Assembly: GCF_041154745.1 (NCBI RefSeq)
Contig: NZ_AP031573.1
Location: forward strand, 3,906,001 to 3,970,000
Reading direction: 5' to 3'
Origin: Flavobacterium sp. CFS9
Lineage (GTDB): Bacteria > Bacteroidota > Bacteroidia > Flavobacteriales > Flavobacteriaceae
DNA: 64,000 nt
The notes below the pieces were generated by a model, which was not told where the DNA came from, made no database searches, and saw only the letters and a program-made list of their open reading frames with translations. Position 1 is the stretch's first letter. Every line of letters begins with the position of its first letter. This document shows positions 24,649 to 33,092 of the stretch, piece by piece. The position numbers were made by a program, and so were the translations under genes.

Positions 24649-25770
24649 TTAGAGTTTTTGGCTTTTGACATAAGAAGAAGGAGAGACTCCGGTTTGTTTC
24701 TTGAAAGCAGTATTAAAAGTGGTTTTAGAATTAAAGCCCGAAGCAAAAGCAATTCCAAGCATATTCAATTGGTTTGCCTGTTCAGAGACTAATAACTTTT
24801 TAGCCTCTTCAACCCTGTGTTTATTGATAAAATTGTAAAAATTATCCCCCGTTGTTTCATTGATAAGGAAAGAAGCATCGTGAATACTGATGTTTAATTT
24901 TTCGGCGACGATTGGAAGTGTTAGCTCGTTATCCAGAAAGATTTTATCTTTTTCGACCAAAGACATAAGACGGATGGATAAAGCTGCTGTCTGGTCGTCA
25001 TTTATTCTTTTTGGTTTTGGTTCTGATTTATGATGTTCAGGACTAATTAGTTCTGAAATTTCCTGAATCTCTTTTTCTTTAAAAGTAAAAATGTTTTTTT
25101 GCCGGATTGAAAAGTAAGCCAGAAAAAAAAGTAGTCCGGCATAGAGTAAATTAGTCGCTTCCGTGAGTAAAGGCAGTTCAAAAAAGGCATCATTTATCCA
25201 GACGATTACAATTACAAGCATGAGGTACAGAAATTGAATCAGCCAATCTAGATTGATTTCGTCAACAGAAGAAGAGATTTGCTTTAGATTTTCCTGATGT
25301 TTTAAAAGTAAGACGTATGATTTCGTCAGATAAAACAGCAGCAGAAATGGCAAAATATCCCGTACCAGAAATGAAACATCATTGGTTATAGGAAACAAGG
25401 GAAACTCAGAAAGACTATTTTGACTGATATGGAATCCATTTTCGACACAGCTGTATAGAAGAAAAGGGACAAAATGCAGTCCATCTTCCTTTGTGAATTG
25501 CTTTATTGGATTCACAAAGTAAAGAACACTCATAAATAAGCTGGAAGGCATTAAAAAGGGTAAACTGTTCAGGATTTTAGATGCGAAACTGTCAGAAACA
25601 ATGATTCCTGTTTTAGAAACATAGATATTCAGGAAAGTGCAGCCAATAAGTGATGCAAAAACACCCAGCCAGCAATTAGCCTTTATATTTTGCTGTAAAG
25701 GATGAAAAAAAAGCAGAAAGCCAAGCAAAAAACCGGCACCAGAAATAAAGCTGATTAAGAATAGATTCAT
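24649..25770 (-). CDS. Membrane-bound AraC-family transcriptional regulator
   Basis: 373 aa. The N-terminal 225 residues hold about six or seven hydrophobic helices (for example FISGAGFLLGFLLFFHPL, PFLLYSCVENGF, LLYAGLLFFLAYFSI). A cytoplasmic linker is followed by an AraC double HTH at about 275-370, with FASGFNSKTTFNTAFKKQTGVSPSSY as the second helix-turn-helix. Such proteins sense a signal in the membrane and bind DNA directly. Signal and targets are unknown; the downstream aspartyl protease is a candidate. Confidence 0.87.
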   Translation of the reverse strand: MNLFLISFISGAGFLLGFLLFFHPLQQNIKANCWLGVFASLIGCTFLNIYVSKTGIIVSDSFASKILNSLPFLMPSSLFMSVLYFVNPIKQFTKEDGLHFVPFLLYSCVENGFHISQNSLSEFPLFPITNDVSFLVRDILPFLLLFYLTKSYVLLLKHQENLKQISSSVDEINLDWLIQFLYLMLVIVIVWINDAFFELPLLTEATNLLYAGLLFFLAYFSIRQKNIFTFKEKEIQEISELISPEHHKSEPKPKRINDDQTAALSIRLMSLVEKDKIFLDNELTLPIVAEKLNISIHDASFLINETTGDNFYNFINKHRVEEAKKLLVSEQANQLNMLGIAFASGFNSKTTFNTAFKKQTGVSPSSYVKSQKL

Positions 25771-25866
25771 GACCGGATAAATATAAAACTATAATTCAGT
25801 ACGATCAAATGTAGTGAATTATAGTTTTAGGTAAGATAAAGTTTTATCGGTAAAAGAGTGGTCCCG

Positions 25867-26481
25867 CTATTGTTTTCTGAAACTGCAAAACAAAAAATTC
25901 TGTTTCGTGTCAAAAGGCGTTGTATGATCTTCTGTTAAACAGCAGATTTTTTCGAAGCCGCTTTTTTGCAGTTCATCTGTTAGTGTTTGTTCCGAATATT
26001 GTTTGATTTCAAGTCCGCTGCATTTTGTTGGTCCATTTTCCGAGAATGTCCCGATTGAGATATAGCCGTTAACCCATTTTTGTACAATCTGCATGTATTT
26101 AGAAATTTGTTCTGTCGTTGTCAGGAAATGAAACGTGGCTCTGTCGTGCCAAATGTCATAAGTAGTATCCGGTTCAAATTCGGTGATATCGCTAATCACC
26201 CAGTTTACTTTCTGAGCTTTGTCACCCAGACGATTTTGTGCTCTTTCAAGTGCTTTTGCTGAAATGTCCAAAACAGTAATATGTTCAAATCCTAAATCGA
26301 GTAAATGATCTACAAGGTTACTGTCACCACCGCCAATGTCAATAATTTTAGCATCTTTTGATAGAGCAAATGAAGAAATAAAGTCAAGTGAGGTTTTTGG
26401 AATCTCCTGTGTCCAGCTTACCTGATCCGGATTTTTGGTTTGATAAACCGTTTCCCAATGTTTTTTATTCTCTTCGTCCAT
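25867..26481 (-). CDS. Class I SAM-dependent methyltransferase
   Basis: 204 aa. Rossmann-type methyltransferase with motif I AKIIDIGGGDSNLVDHLL (about 44-61), the acidic residue after beta2 (ITVLDISAKALE) and the post-motif DIWHDRATFHFL. The N-terminal HWETVYQTKNPDQVSWTQ is typical of small-molecule methyltransferases related to thiopurine/tellurite enzymes. Substrate unknown. Last gene of a three-gene run, 13 bp after the Nudix gene. Confidence 0.85.
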   Translation of the reverse strand: MDEENKKHWETVYQTKNPDQVSWTQEIPKTSLDFISSFALSKDAKIIDIGGGDSNLVDHLLDLGFEHITVLDISAKALERAQNRLGDKAQKVNWVISDITEFEPDTTYDIWHDRATFHFLTTTEQISKYMQIVQKWVNGYISIGTFSENGPTKCSGLEIKQYSEQTLTDELQKSGFEKICCLTEDHTTPFDTKQNFLFCSFRKQ

Positions 26482-26494
26482 CTTTAATTTTTGT

Positions 26495-26893
26495 TTAATT
26501 GATCCATCCGTTTTCTTTCAGATGCGTGAAGATAATCTTATCAACCTCTGAAATGATGTCCAGATCTTTATAATTTAACCATTTAATTTCGGCTATTTCA
26601 TTACTTTCCGTAGGTGTTCCCGTGTAATCAGCCTTGTAGCAGGTCATTTTTACAGTAATTCCATCTGCATGTCCGTCAGACTGTGCTTTGAAAGTCCCTA
26701 CATATTCGATAGATTCCGGTAGGATTTCAACGCTTAGTTCTTCCTGAATCTCACGGATTAAAGTTTGTTGGTCAGTTTCGTTAGCTTCTCTTTTTCCGCC
26801 CGGAATATAATATTTGTTTTTTCCTTTTGATTTTGTACTTAAAATTTGGCCATTTTCGACTTTTATTAAGGCAATTTTATCAATTTCGATCAT
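26495..26893 (-). CDS. Nudix hydrolase
   Basis: 132 aa, just the Nudix domain. Nudix box GGKREANETDQQTLIREIQEELSV (split here as GGKREANE at the start and REIQEELSV at the end) at about residues 32-55, all metal-binding glutamates present. Likely hydrolyses a nucleotide or nucleotide-sugar diphosphate. It sits between the ankyrin protein (20 bp) and the methyltransferase (13 bp) in one operon. Confidence 0.87.
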   Translation of the reverse strand: MIEIDKIALIKVENGQILSTKSKGKNKYYIPGGKREANETDQQTLIREIQEELSVEILPESIEYVGTFKAQSDGHADGITVKMTCYKADYTGTPTESNEIAEIKWLNYKDLDIISEVDKIIFTHLKENGWIN

Positions 26894-26913
26894 CGGTTTG
26901 TTTTTTAATTTAC

Positions 26914-27978
26914 TTATATTTTATAATTGGGTGTATCAAGTAAAATGGGTGTTGTATTAGCCAGAACCCATTTAGTTGCCAGTTCGCATAAAAAAATAAG
27001 TTCATCAGACTCTGCGTCTCCATTTTTGCGAATATCTTTTATAATTGAATTGGCTTCTTCAAGTTCTTTATCAGACAGACAATGGTTTGAAGATAGGTGG
27101 ATAAAAAGTGCATCTAACATCTTTTTAAAATCAGCATTCCAGTTTCCGCCGCCATTGCGGTAGATTTCGTCTCTCACTTTTCCTGAAATGCGAACCACTT
27201 CACCCTGAATCGTTTTTGCACTGCCTTTTGATGGGACCAATAGCTCCCAAAGTTCTTCGTATTGTTTTTGCCATGTATCACCATTTACAAAAATTGGTGC
27301 TATACCGTCATGCAGAATTCGTTTTTTTACTGGCGGAACATCAAAAATAGTATAAAGCTCATTTAATGCAAAATCTGTGTCATTCAAAGAATCTTTATTG
27401 AAATTCTCCCGATGAAATTCAAAATCTTCCCCTCGTCGGGTAACAGCGTCTTTCATCTCTTGTGTTATTTCATTCGGGGATTTCAGAAGTATTTTTGATA
27501 TTTCTGCCAAATTAATGAGGTTGATATTATTGGCTCGTTTTAATGCATATACTAATGGCGTTTGCTTGTCTCTGTTTAAAGCATTAATATCTGCTCCGTA
27601 TTCAATCAGCTTTTTAACTGCGGCTACATTAAAACCGCTGCCTGCTGCAAAGTGTAATGGTGTATTGTCATTATAATCGAGTACATTGATATTGGCACCT
27701 AATTCTAAAAAAGGGGCTATATCTCCACTACGTATCGAAGCGTGCTGGTGCAGTGCAGTACGGTCATAAGTGTCAATAGCTTCGAGAGGTGCGCCTTTTT
27801 GTACTAACCAGTATACAAGCTCATTTGGGATTCCCCAAAAGCTCAATGCTGTTGTTTTTCCGTAACCGCCTCTTGCGTCTAATTCACAAGTGTCGAATAC
27901 TTTTTTTAGAGCTTCAATGTCTTTCTTTTCAATCAATTCGTCAAAATTTTTTGGAAGCGTTTTTCTTTTCTTTGCCAT
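26914..27978 (-). CDS. Ankyrin-repeat protein
   Basis: 354 aa, no signal peptide. Residues about 25-165 contain four ankyrin repeats (TALSFWGIPNELVYWLVQKGAP, YDRTALHQHASIRSGD, NTPLHFAAGSGFNVAAV, KQTPLVYALKRANN). The C-terminal 190 residues are helical and not recognised. Probably a protein-interaction scaffold in the cytoplasm. First gene of an operon with the Nudix and methyltransferase genes, an unusual combination. Confidence 0.85.
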   Translation of the reverse strand: MAKKRKTLPKNFDELIEKKDIEALKKVFDTCELDARGGYGKTTALSFWGIPNELVYWLVQKGAPLEAIDTYDRTALHQHASIRSGDIAPFLELGANINVLDYNDNTPLHFAAGSGFNVAAVKKLIEYGADINALNRDKQTPLVYALKRANNINLINLAEISKILLKSPNEITQEMKDAVTRRGEDFEFHRENFNKDSLNDTDFALNELYTIFDVPPVKKRILHDGIAPIFVNGDTWQKQYEELWELLVPSKGSAKTIQGEVVRISGKVRDEIYRNGGGNWNADFKKMLDALFIHLSSNHCLSDKELEEANSIIKDIRKNGDAESDELIFLCELATKWVLANTTPILLDTPNYKI

Positions 27979-28271
27979 TATTTTTTAAAATTGTTTGCAA
28001 TGTTTTAGAACTTCTTATTGGGGTGAAAAATTGAAATACAGAAGCTAAGTTTATTTTTAAAGGTTAGATAAATGTAACGGTTAAATTTTGCAGTCAAAGC
28101 TACCTCAGTGCAAGTATTATATGGTGTTTGTTTCCAATTTCAAATATAATGTGTTTTCTATTAAAAAATGAAATGAATTAATATTTTTGAATATTTTTCC
28201 TTTTTGAGGTTTTAATAAAAAGACACCGTCATGTTGTTTTTATTAAGGGTGTTTTGGATTAAAAACGCGAT

Positions 28272-28327
28272 AATAATGACATGTAAAATACTGATATGCC
28301 ACGTATGTCAGGTATTAAAAATGTCAT
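28272..28327 (+). promoter_or_regulatory. Imperfect dyad upstream of dnaK, possible enhancer-protein site
   Basis: Outer arms AATGACAT and ATGTCATG with inner imperfect arms AATACTGATAT and GTATGTCAGGTATT. Its centre is about 115 bp upstream of the predicted transcription start, the usual place for a sigma54 activator to bind. Confidence 0.4.
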
Positions 28328-28388
28328 GTTGTCAGATGATTATTGTCTTGCCAATAGTAAAACTGACAATTTACTTTGGTTTTTTATA

Positions 28389-28405
28389 TTGGCACAAAGA
28401 TTGAC
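28389..28405 (+). promoter_or_regulatory. Sigma54 (RpoN)-type -24/-12 promoter of dnaK
   Basis: TTGGCAC, 5 bp, TTGAC: matches the RpoN pattern YTGGCAC-N5-TTGCW with exact spacing. The only departures in the conserved core are A instead of C after TTG and the final W. Start expected near 28416, giving a leader of about 40 nt. No exact TAnnTTTG box is seen before dnaK. Confidence 0.5.
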
Positions 28406-28455
28406 TTATGCCACCTGAGTTATAAAATGTATATCAAAAATTAAATATATAAAAA

Positions 28456-30339
28456 ATGGGTAAAATAATCGGAATTGACTTAGGTACGACGAACTCTTGT
28501 GTTTCTGTAATGGAAGGTAACGAAGCAGTTGTTATCCCTAACGCAGAAGGAAAAAGAACTACACCATCTATCATCGCTTTTGTTGAAGGTGGAGAAATTA
28601 AAGTAGGTGATCCTGCAAAAAGACAAGCAGTAACGAATCCTACAAAAACGATTGCTTCTATTAAACGTTTTATGGGACACACTTTTGCTGAAATTACAGA
28701 AGAGGCAAAAAGAGTTCCTTACAGTGTTGTAAAAGGTGACAACAATACTCCACGTGTGGATATTGACGGTCGTTTATACACTTCTCAGGAGTTGTCTGCA
28801 ATGACACTTCAAAAAATGAAAAAAACTGCTGAAGACTATTTAGGTCAAACAGTTTCTGAGGCAGTTATTACAGTTCCTGCTTACTTTAACGATGCTCAGC
28901 GTCAGGCTACAAAAGAAGCTGGTGAAATCGCTGGTCTTAAAGTAATGCGTATCATCAACGAGCCAACTGCTGCTGCACTTGCTTACGGATTAGATAAAAA
29001 AGGAACAGATCAAAAAATTGCTGTTTATGATTTAGGTGGAGGTACTTTTGATATCTCTGTTCTTGAATTAGGAGACGGAGTTTTCGAAGTATTGTCTACA
29101 AATGGTGATACTCACTTAGGTGGAGATGATTTTGATCAGGTTATTATTGACTGGTTAGCTGACGAATTCAAATCTGAAGAAGGAATTGATTTACGTTTAG
29201 ATCCAATGTCATTACAGCGTTTGAAAGAAGCTGCAGAGAAAGCTAAGATCGAATTATCATCTTCTGCTGAAACTGAAATCAACTTACCATACGTAACGGC
29301 TACTGCTTCAGGACCAAAACACTTAGTGAAAAAATTATCAAGAGCTAAATTTGAGCAATTATCTGATTCTTTAGTAAAACGTTCTATGGAGCCAGTTGCT
29401 AAAGCATTAAAAGATGCAGGTTTATCTACATCTGATATCGACGAAGTAATCCTTGTTGGAGGTTCTACTCGTATGCCAAGAATTGCTGACGAAGTAGAGA
29501 AATTCTTCGGTAAAAAAGCTTCTAAAGGTGTTAACCCTGATGAGGTTGTTGCTATTGGAGCAGCTATTCAAGGTGGAGTTTTATCTGGAGATGTAAAAGA
29601 TGTATTGTTACTTGACGTAACTCCTCTTTCTTTAGGTATCGAAACTATGGGTGGTGTATTGACTAAATTAATCGAGTCTAACACAACTATTCCAACTAAA
29701 AAATCTCAAGTATTCTCTACTGCTGCTGATTCTCAACCATCTGTTGAAATCCACGTATTACAAGGAGAAAGAGCTATGGCTGCTGATAACAAAACTATCG
29801 GTCGTTTCCACTTAGATGGTATTCCACCAGCACCAAGAGGAGTTCCTCAAATCGAAGTAACTTTCGATATCGATGCTAATGGTATCATCAAAGTTTCTGC
29901 AACTGACAAAGGAACTGGAAAATCTCACGATATCCGTATCGAAGCTTCTTCTGGTTTAACAGCTGAAGAAATCGAAAAAATGAAAAAAGACGCTGAAGCT
30001 AACGCTGATGCTGACAGAATTGCAAAAGAAAGAGCTGAGAAATTGAACGAAGCTGACAGTACTATCTTCCAAACTGAATCTCAATTGAAAGAGTTAGGAG
30101 ATAAATTGACAGACGATCAAAAAACAGCTATCGAATATGCTTTAACTGAATTGAGAATGGCTCACCAGTCTCAAGATCTTGACGCAATCCAAAAAGGATT
30201 AGACAATGTAAACGCAGCTTGGAAAACAGCTACAGAAGCAATGTACGCTCAAGGTGGTGAAGGACAACAGGCAGCTCCACAACAAGAGCAGTCTCAAGGA
30301 GACAACGTTGAAGATGTTGAATTCGAAGAAGTAAAATAA
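28456..30339 (+). CDS. dnaK: Chaperone protein DnaK (Hsp70)
   Basis: 627 aa, typical length. The N-terminal ATPase has [45 protein letters not shown] and [15 protein letters not shown]; the substrate domain has [17 protein letters not shown]. The C-terminus ends in the conserved EDVEFEEVK tail. Folds and refolds proteins in the cytoplasm with DnaJ and GrpE, neither of which is in the window. Codon use is strikingly biased (GCT, TCT, ACT, GAA, AAA), as expected for a highly expressed gene. Control appears to be by a sigma54-type promoter. Confidence 0.99.
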   Translation: MGKIIGIDLGTTNSCVSVMEGNEAVVIPNAEGKRTTPSIIAFVEGGEIKVGDPAKRQAVTNPTKTIASIKRFMGHTFAEITEEAKRVPYSVVKGDNNTPRVDIDGRLYTSQELSAMTLQKMKKTAEDYLGQTVSEAVITVPAYFNDAQRQATKEAGEIAGLKVMRIINEPTAAALAYGLDKKGTDQKIAVYDLGGGTFDISVLELGDGVFEVLSTNGDTHLGGDDFDQVIIDWLADEFKSEEGIDLRLDPMSLQRLKEAAEKAKIELSSSAETEINLPYVTATASGPKHLVKKLSRAKFEQLSDSLVKRSMEPVAKALKDAGLSTSDIDEVILVGGSTRMPRIADEVEKFFGKKASKGVNPDEVVAIGAAIQGGVLSGDVKDVLLLDVTPLSLGIETMGGVLTKLIESNTTIPTKKSQVFSTAADSQPSVEIHVLQGERAMAADNKTIGRFHLDGIPPAPRGVPQIEVTFDIDANGIIKVSATDKGTGKSHDIRIEASSGLTAEEIEKMKKDAEANADADRIAKERAEKLNEADSTIFQTESQLKELGDKLTDDQKTAIEYALTELRMAHQSQDLDAIQKGLDNVNAAWKTATEAMYAQGGEGQQAAPQQEQSQGDNVEDVEFEEVK

Positions 30340-30379
30340 TTCTTTAATACTAAGAAATTAGTACAAAGTATTAAGATAG

Positions 30380-30410
30380 AAAACCGAGTCAGAAATGACT
30401 CGGTTTTTTT
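30380..30410 (+). terminator. dnaK intrinsic terminator
   Basis: Stem AAACCGAGTCA / TGACTCGGTTT with a GAAA loop and T-run. A near copy follows the next gene (31089-31121). Confidence 0.9.
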
Positions 30411-30515
30411 ATGCCAATGAATTTTGAAATTATTTGTTGCGAATGTGGTTTTACGTAAGTTTATTAGGGTTTTTAGTCTTTATTTTGAAAAAAAATAATT
30501 TAAATTAACTCTCAC

Positions 30516-31070
30516 ATGAAGAAAATTTTAAGCATTGGATTATTGTCGTTATCGGTCTTGTTAACAGCTTGCAGCAGTGATGAAAATGATAAGAAGGATA
30601 ATGGTAACTCTGTTTCGGCTACCATAAATGGTACAACATGGAATGCAACCAAAATTAACAGTGTAACATTAATCAAAGTAAAAAGCGAAAAACAGCAACG
30701 TTTTGATATTAATATTCAGGACAATGCTCAAATGTTATCGCTAGCCTGTGTAAGCGAACTGACAACTGCTGATGCTATGCCAATAAAAGCTTATAACTTT
30801 GATGAAGATGCAGAAGATGAGAACAATATGGATGCTTTATTCATAAATACTTATTTAATTGACGGAAGTACTTTTACAGAACATTTTGTTCAGAGCGGAA
30901 AGCTAACCATAACTTCGATGGATCCTGCTAATAAAACGGTATCCGGAACTTTTAGCTTTACGTCTAAAAAAGTAGGTTCGCTGCAGACTAAGGTTAATAC
31001 TCCTGAAGTTTTTGAAGTGAAAAACGGAACTTTTACAAACTTGTCTTATACTGTCATAACACAACCATAA
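30516..31070 (+). CDS. Lipoprotein of unknown function (DUF6252-like)
   Basis: 184 aa. The signal peptide ends in lipobox LLTAC (Cys19), followed by a flexible SSDENDKKDNGN linker. The mature domain starts VSATINGTTWNA, typical of small flavobacterial beta-sandwich lipoproteins of the DUF6252 kind, and includes GKLTITSMDPANKTVSGTFSF. The acidic linker after Cys may act as an export signal to the cell surface. Independent of dnaK because a terminator separates them. Confidence 0.77.
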   Translation: MKKILSIGLLSLSVLLTACSSDENDKKDNGNSVSATINGTTWNATKINSVTLIKVKSEKQQRFDINIQDNAQMLSLACVSELTTADAMPIKAYNFDEDAEDENNMDALFINTYLIDGSTFTEHFVQSGKLTITSMDPANKTVSGTFSFTSKKVGSLQTKVNTPEVFEVKNGTFTNLSYTVITQP

Positions 31071-31088
31071 GTAGAGTAATTTGTTTTG

Positions 31089-31121
31089 AAAAAACCGGGT
31101 TAGAAATGACTCGGTTTTTTT
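31089..31121 (+). terminator. Terminator resembling the dnaK terminator
   Basis: AAACCGGGTTAGAAATGACT then CGGTTTTTTT: the same loop and right arm as at 30380-30410 with changes in the left arm that leave imperfect pairing. It looks like a copied sequence. Confidence 0.65.
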
Positions 31122-31129
31122 GTACATAC

Positions 31130-31162
31130 AAACCCGACAGGTTTTTAAAACCTGTCGGGTTT
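31130..31162. repeat. REP palindrome, copy 1, beside the RAYT gene
   Basis: 33-bp palindrome: 16-bp arms AAACCCGACAGGTTTT (31130-31145) and its exact complement (31147-31162) around a single T. It ends 8 bp from the 3' end of the transposase gene. Confidence 0.85.
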
Positions 31163-31170
31163 AATTTTTA

Positions 31171-31773
31171 TTATGAATTAAGGAAGTCTTCAAGAGAATT
31201 AAAATTTTCATTATTCAAATGTGAGTTCTTTAGTTCTTCAATATCCTGAAAAAATGAAATCACTTTTTCTCGCTTCACCTTTGTAGGTTTTTCAGAGATG
31301 CAGGTTTGATAGGAACTCCAGGGATATTCTATTGGATGGTGGCAAAAACCGTGATTTACAGGATTGTAATGAATGTATTTTACAACAGATTGCAGATAAA
31401 TATCATGATCAATAAGTTTACGTTTAAAAGGCCTTTGAAATAATGCTCCGTGTCTGTTGTATCCTTTATTGATTGCTTTTGTATAGGCATTGAACAAGTT
31501 CCCAAATGATTGATGAGGAGCTATAATTCTTTTAATTTCGTAATCTTCGTGAGTATGGAGAATTTCTTCAAAAGTTTTAATTCTAACCAATAAATGAAAA
31601 TGATTTTTCAGTAAACACCAGGCAAATGTTTCGGCAATAGGATCAATATGTTTGTTATAAAGAACCAGAAAGTAAGCGTGATTTCTATTTTCTTTAAAAA
31701 GATTTTCGCTATTAATAGCACGGTTATAAATATGATAGTATTTTCCAAATTCTAAAGGTTCTGTAATTTGCAT
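31171..31773 (-). CDS. REP-associated tyrosine transposase (RAYT, Y1/IS200-like)
   Basis: 200 aa. The N-terminal YYHIYNRAINSENLF matches the RAYT opening; H58 and H60 in KNHFHLL form the HUH metal-binding motif. AYTKAINKGYNRHGALFQRPF supplies the candidate nucleophilic tyrosines Y97 or Y105, and YIHYNPVNHGF is the conserved C-terminal block. Full-length, no frameshift. It is flanked on both sides by nearly identical 33-bp palindromes, the arrangement expected if the protein processes them. Confidence 0.92.
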   Translation of the reverse strand: MQITEPLEFGKYYHIYNRAINSENLFKENRNHAYFLVLYNKHIDPIAETFAWCLLKNHFHLLVRIKTFEEILHTHEDYEIKRIIAPHQSFGNLFNAYTKAINKGYNRHGALFQRPFKRKLIDHDIYLQSVVKYIHYNPVNHGFCHHPIEYPWSSYQTCISEKPTKVKREKVISFFQDIEELKNSHLNNENFNSLEDFLNS

Positions 31774-31808
31774 GCTTAGTAGTTATTTGTCAATTGTTTG
31801 CGTTATCT

Positions 31809-31841
31809 AAACCCGACAGGTTTTTGAAACCTGTCGGGTTT
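31809..31841. repeat. REP palindrome, copy 2, upstream of the RAYT gene
   Basis: 33 bp, same sequence as copy 1 except for one base at the centre (G for A after the T-run). It lies 35 bp upstream of the transposase start. Confidence 0.85.
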
Positions 31842-31959
31842 TAATTAGTAAAAGTAGTAAAAAGACTACAATTTAAGTAGCAATAACCCCATCAAAATGA
31901 CAATTGTCATTTCCTAATCGGAAACTTTTTTGTAATATTACTTTGTAAATCATTTTTGA

Positions 31960-33033
31960 ATGAGAAAGATAAAATACAAGAAAGGCAGAAAGTTACAGCA
32001 TACAAGTCTGGAGTACACGGGCACACATAGAAGTCACGAAACAGAAATGCAGCTTTTTGTTTACAATGATGCTGATGTTATTGAATATGAAAAATTTACG
32101 GTTTTGGCCATAAATTCATGTTTTGATTATACTAAAAATAATTGGCTGAATATTCACGGATTAAATGATATTGGTCTTATTAAAACAATCGGGGATCATT
32201 TTAAAGTAGATGATTTCTTATTGGCTGATATTTTAAATACGACCAAAAGAACCAAACTGGAGGAGCAAAAAGATATCCTGTTTTTCAATATAAAATCGTT
32301 GCTGCCTTCAGAATACTCAGACGGTCTTAAAGTAGAACAGCTTAGTTTTATTTTAAAAGACGGAATACTAATTTCTTTCCAGGAAAAAAGAAGTGACTTC
32401 TTTACACACATACGCGAGCGTTTGCGTACCCATGCCGGAATTGTAAGAAGCAAAAAGGTCGATTATCTGCTTTATTTATTGCTGGATGCCGTAATGGAAA
32501 ACTTCTACATTACGATCGAAGATGAAGAAGATAATATTGAAGAACTTATAGATTTAACCAAAAAAGGAGCAGATCCGATTATTTTGGAAAAAATTGAAAA
32601 CCATCGCGATAATTTTAATTTTTTAAAACGTTCCATCACCCCGCTTCGTGATTCACTTTATTATCTGAAAACGATAAAAGATGACGACGAAAATAATGGA
32701 CTTATTCAGAAAGAAACCTTTAATTTTTTCATTAGACTGCATCAGAAAAGTTTAGAACTTCTAGAGCAGATTGAATCTGATATGAGTTCTTTGGAAAGCG
32801 CTTCCAATTTTTATTTTTCGGAACAGAGCCGAAAAATGAATGAGATTATGAAAACCCTGACCATCATTTCAGCCATATTTATTCCGCTCACTTTTATTGT
32901 TGGGGTATATGGAATGAATTTCGAATATATGCCCGAACTGAAAGAGAAAAACGGCTATTTCATTGTCATGGCCAGCATGTTTTTATTGGTCATAGCCTTA
33001 ATCATTTATTTTAAAAAAAGGCGTTGGTTTTAA
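31960..33033 (+). CDS. corA: CorA-family magnesium/cobalt transporter
   Basis: 357 aa. A long N-terminal cytoplasmic alpha/beta domain and stalk helix are followed by two C-terminal membrane helices (about 297-317 and 332-351), with the ion-selectivity motif YGMN (GMN at 318-320) and the FEYMPEL loop between them. The C-terminus KKRRWF is the basic ring of CorA. Forms pentamers in the inner membrane. It lies 59 bp upstream of pta on the same strand. Confidence 0.95.
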   Translation: MRKIKYKKGRKLQHTSLEYTGTHRSHETEMQLFVYNDADVIEYEKFTVLAINSCFDYTKNNWLNIHGLNDIGLIKTIGDHFKVDDFLLADILNTTKRTKLEEQKDILFFNIKSLLPSEYSDGLKVEQLSFILKDGILISFQEKRSDFFTHIRERLRTHAGIVRSKKVDYLLYLLLDAVMENFYITIEDEEDNIEELIDLTKKGADPIILEKIENHRDNFNFLKRSITPLRDSLYYLKTIKDDDENNGLIQKETFNFFIRLHQKSLELLEQIESDMSSLESASNFYFSEQSRKMNEIMKTLTIISAIFIPLTFIVGVYGMNFEYMPELKEKNGYFIVMASMFLLVIALIIYFKKRRWF

Positions 33034-33092
33034 CGTTTATTTATCGTTAAAAAATAGATTAAATACGACATTTGTTGAGTAATACATAAATT

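Larger units (their letters stand above)
27979..28455. other. dnaK upstream regulatory region
   Basis: 477 bp between the divergent ankyrin operon and dnaK. No gene. Contains an imperfect long inverted repeat (28272-28327) and a sigma54-type promoter (28389-28405), described separately; the part nearest the ankyrin gene shows nothing clear. Confidence 0.6.
31130..31841. mobile_element. RAYT gene plus flanking REP palindromes (REPtron-like unit)
   Basis: A 712-bp unit bounded by palindromes at 31130-31162 and 31809-31841, with the transposase filling the interior. No target-site duplication could be made out. Confidence 0.65.
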
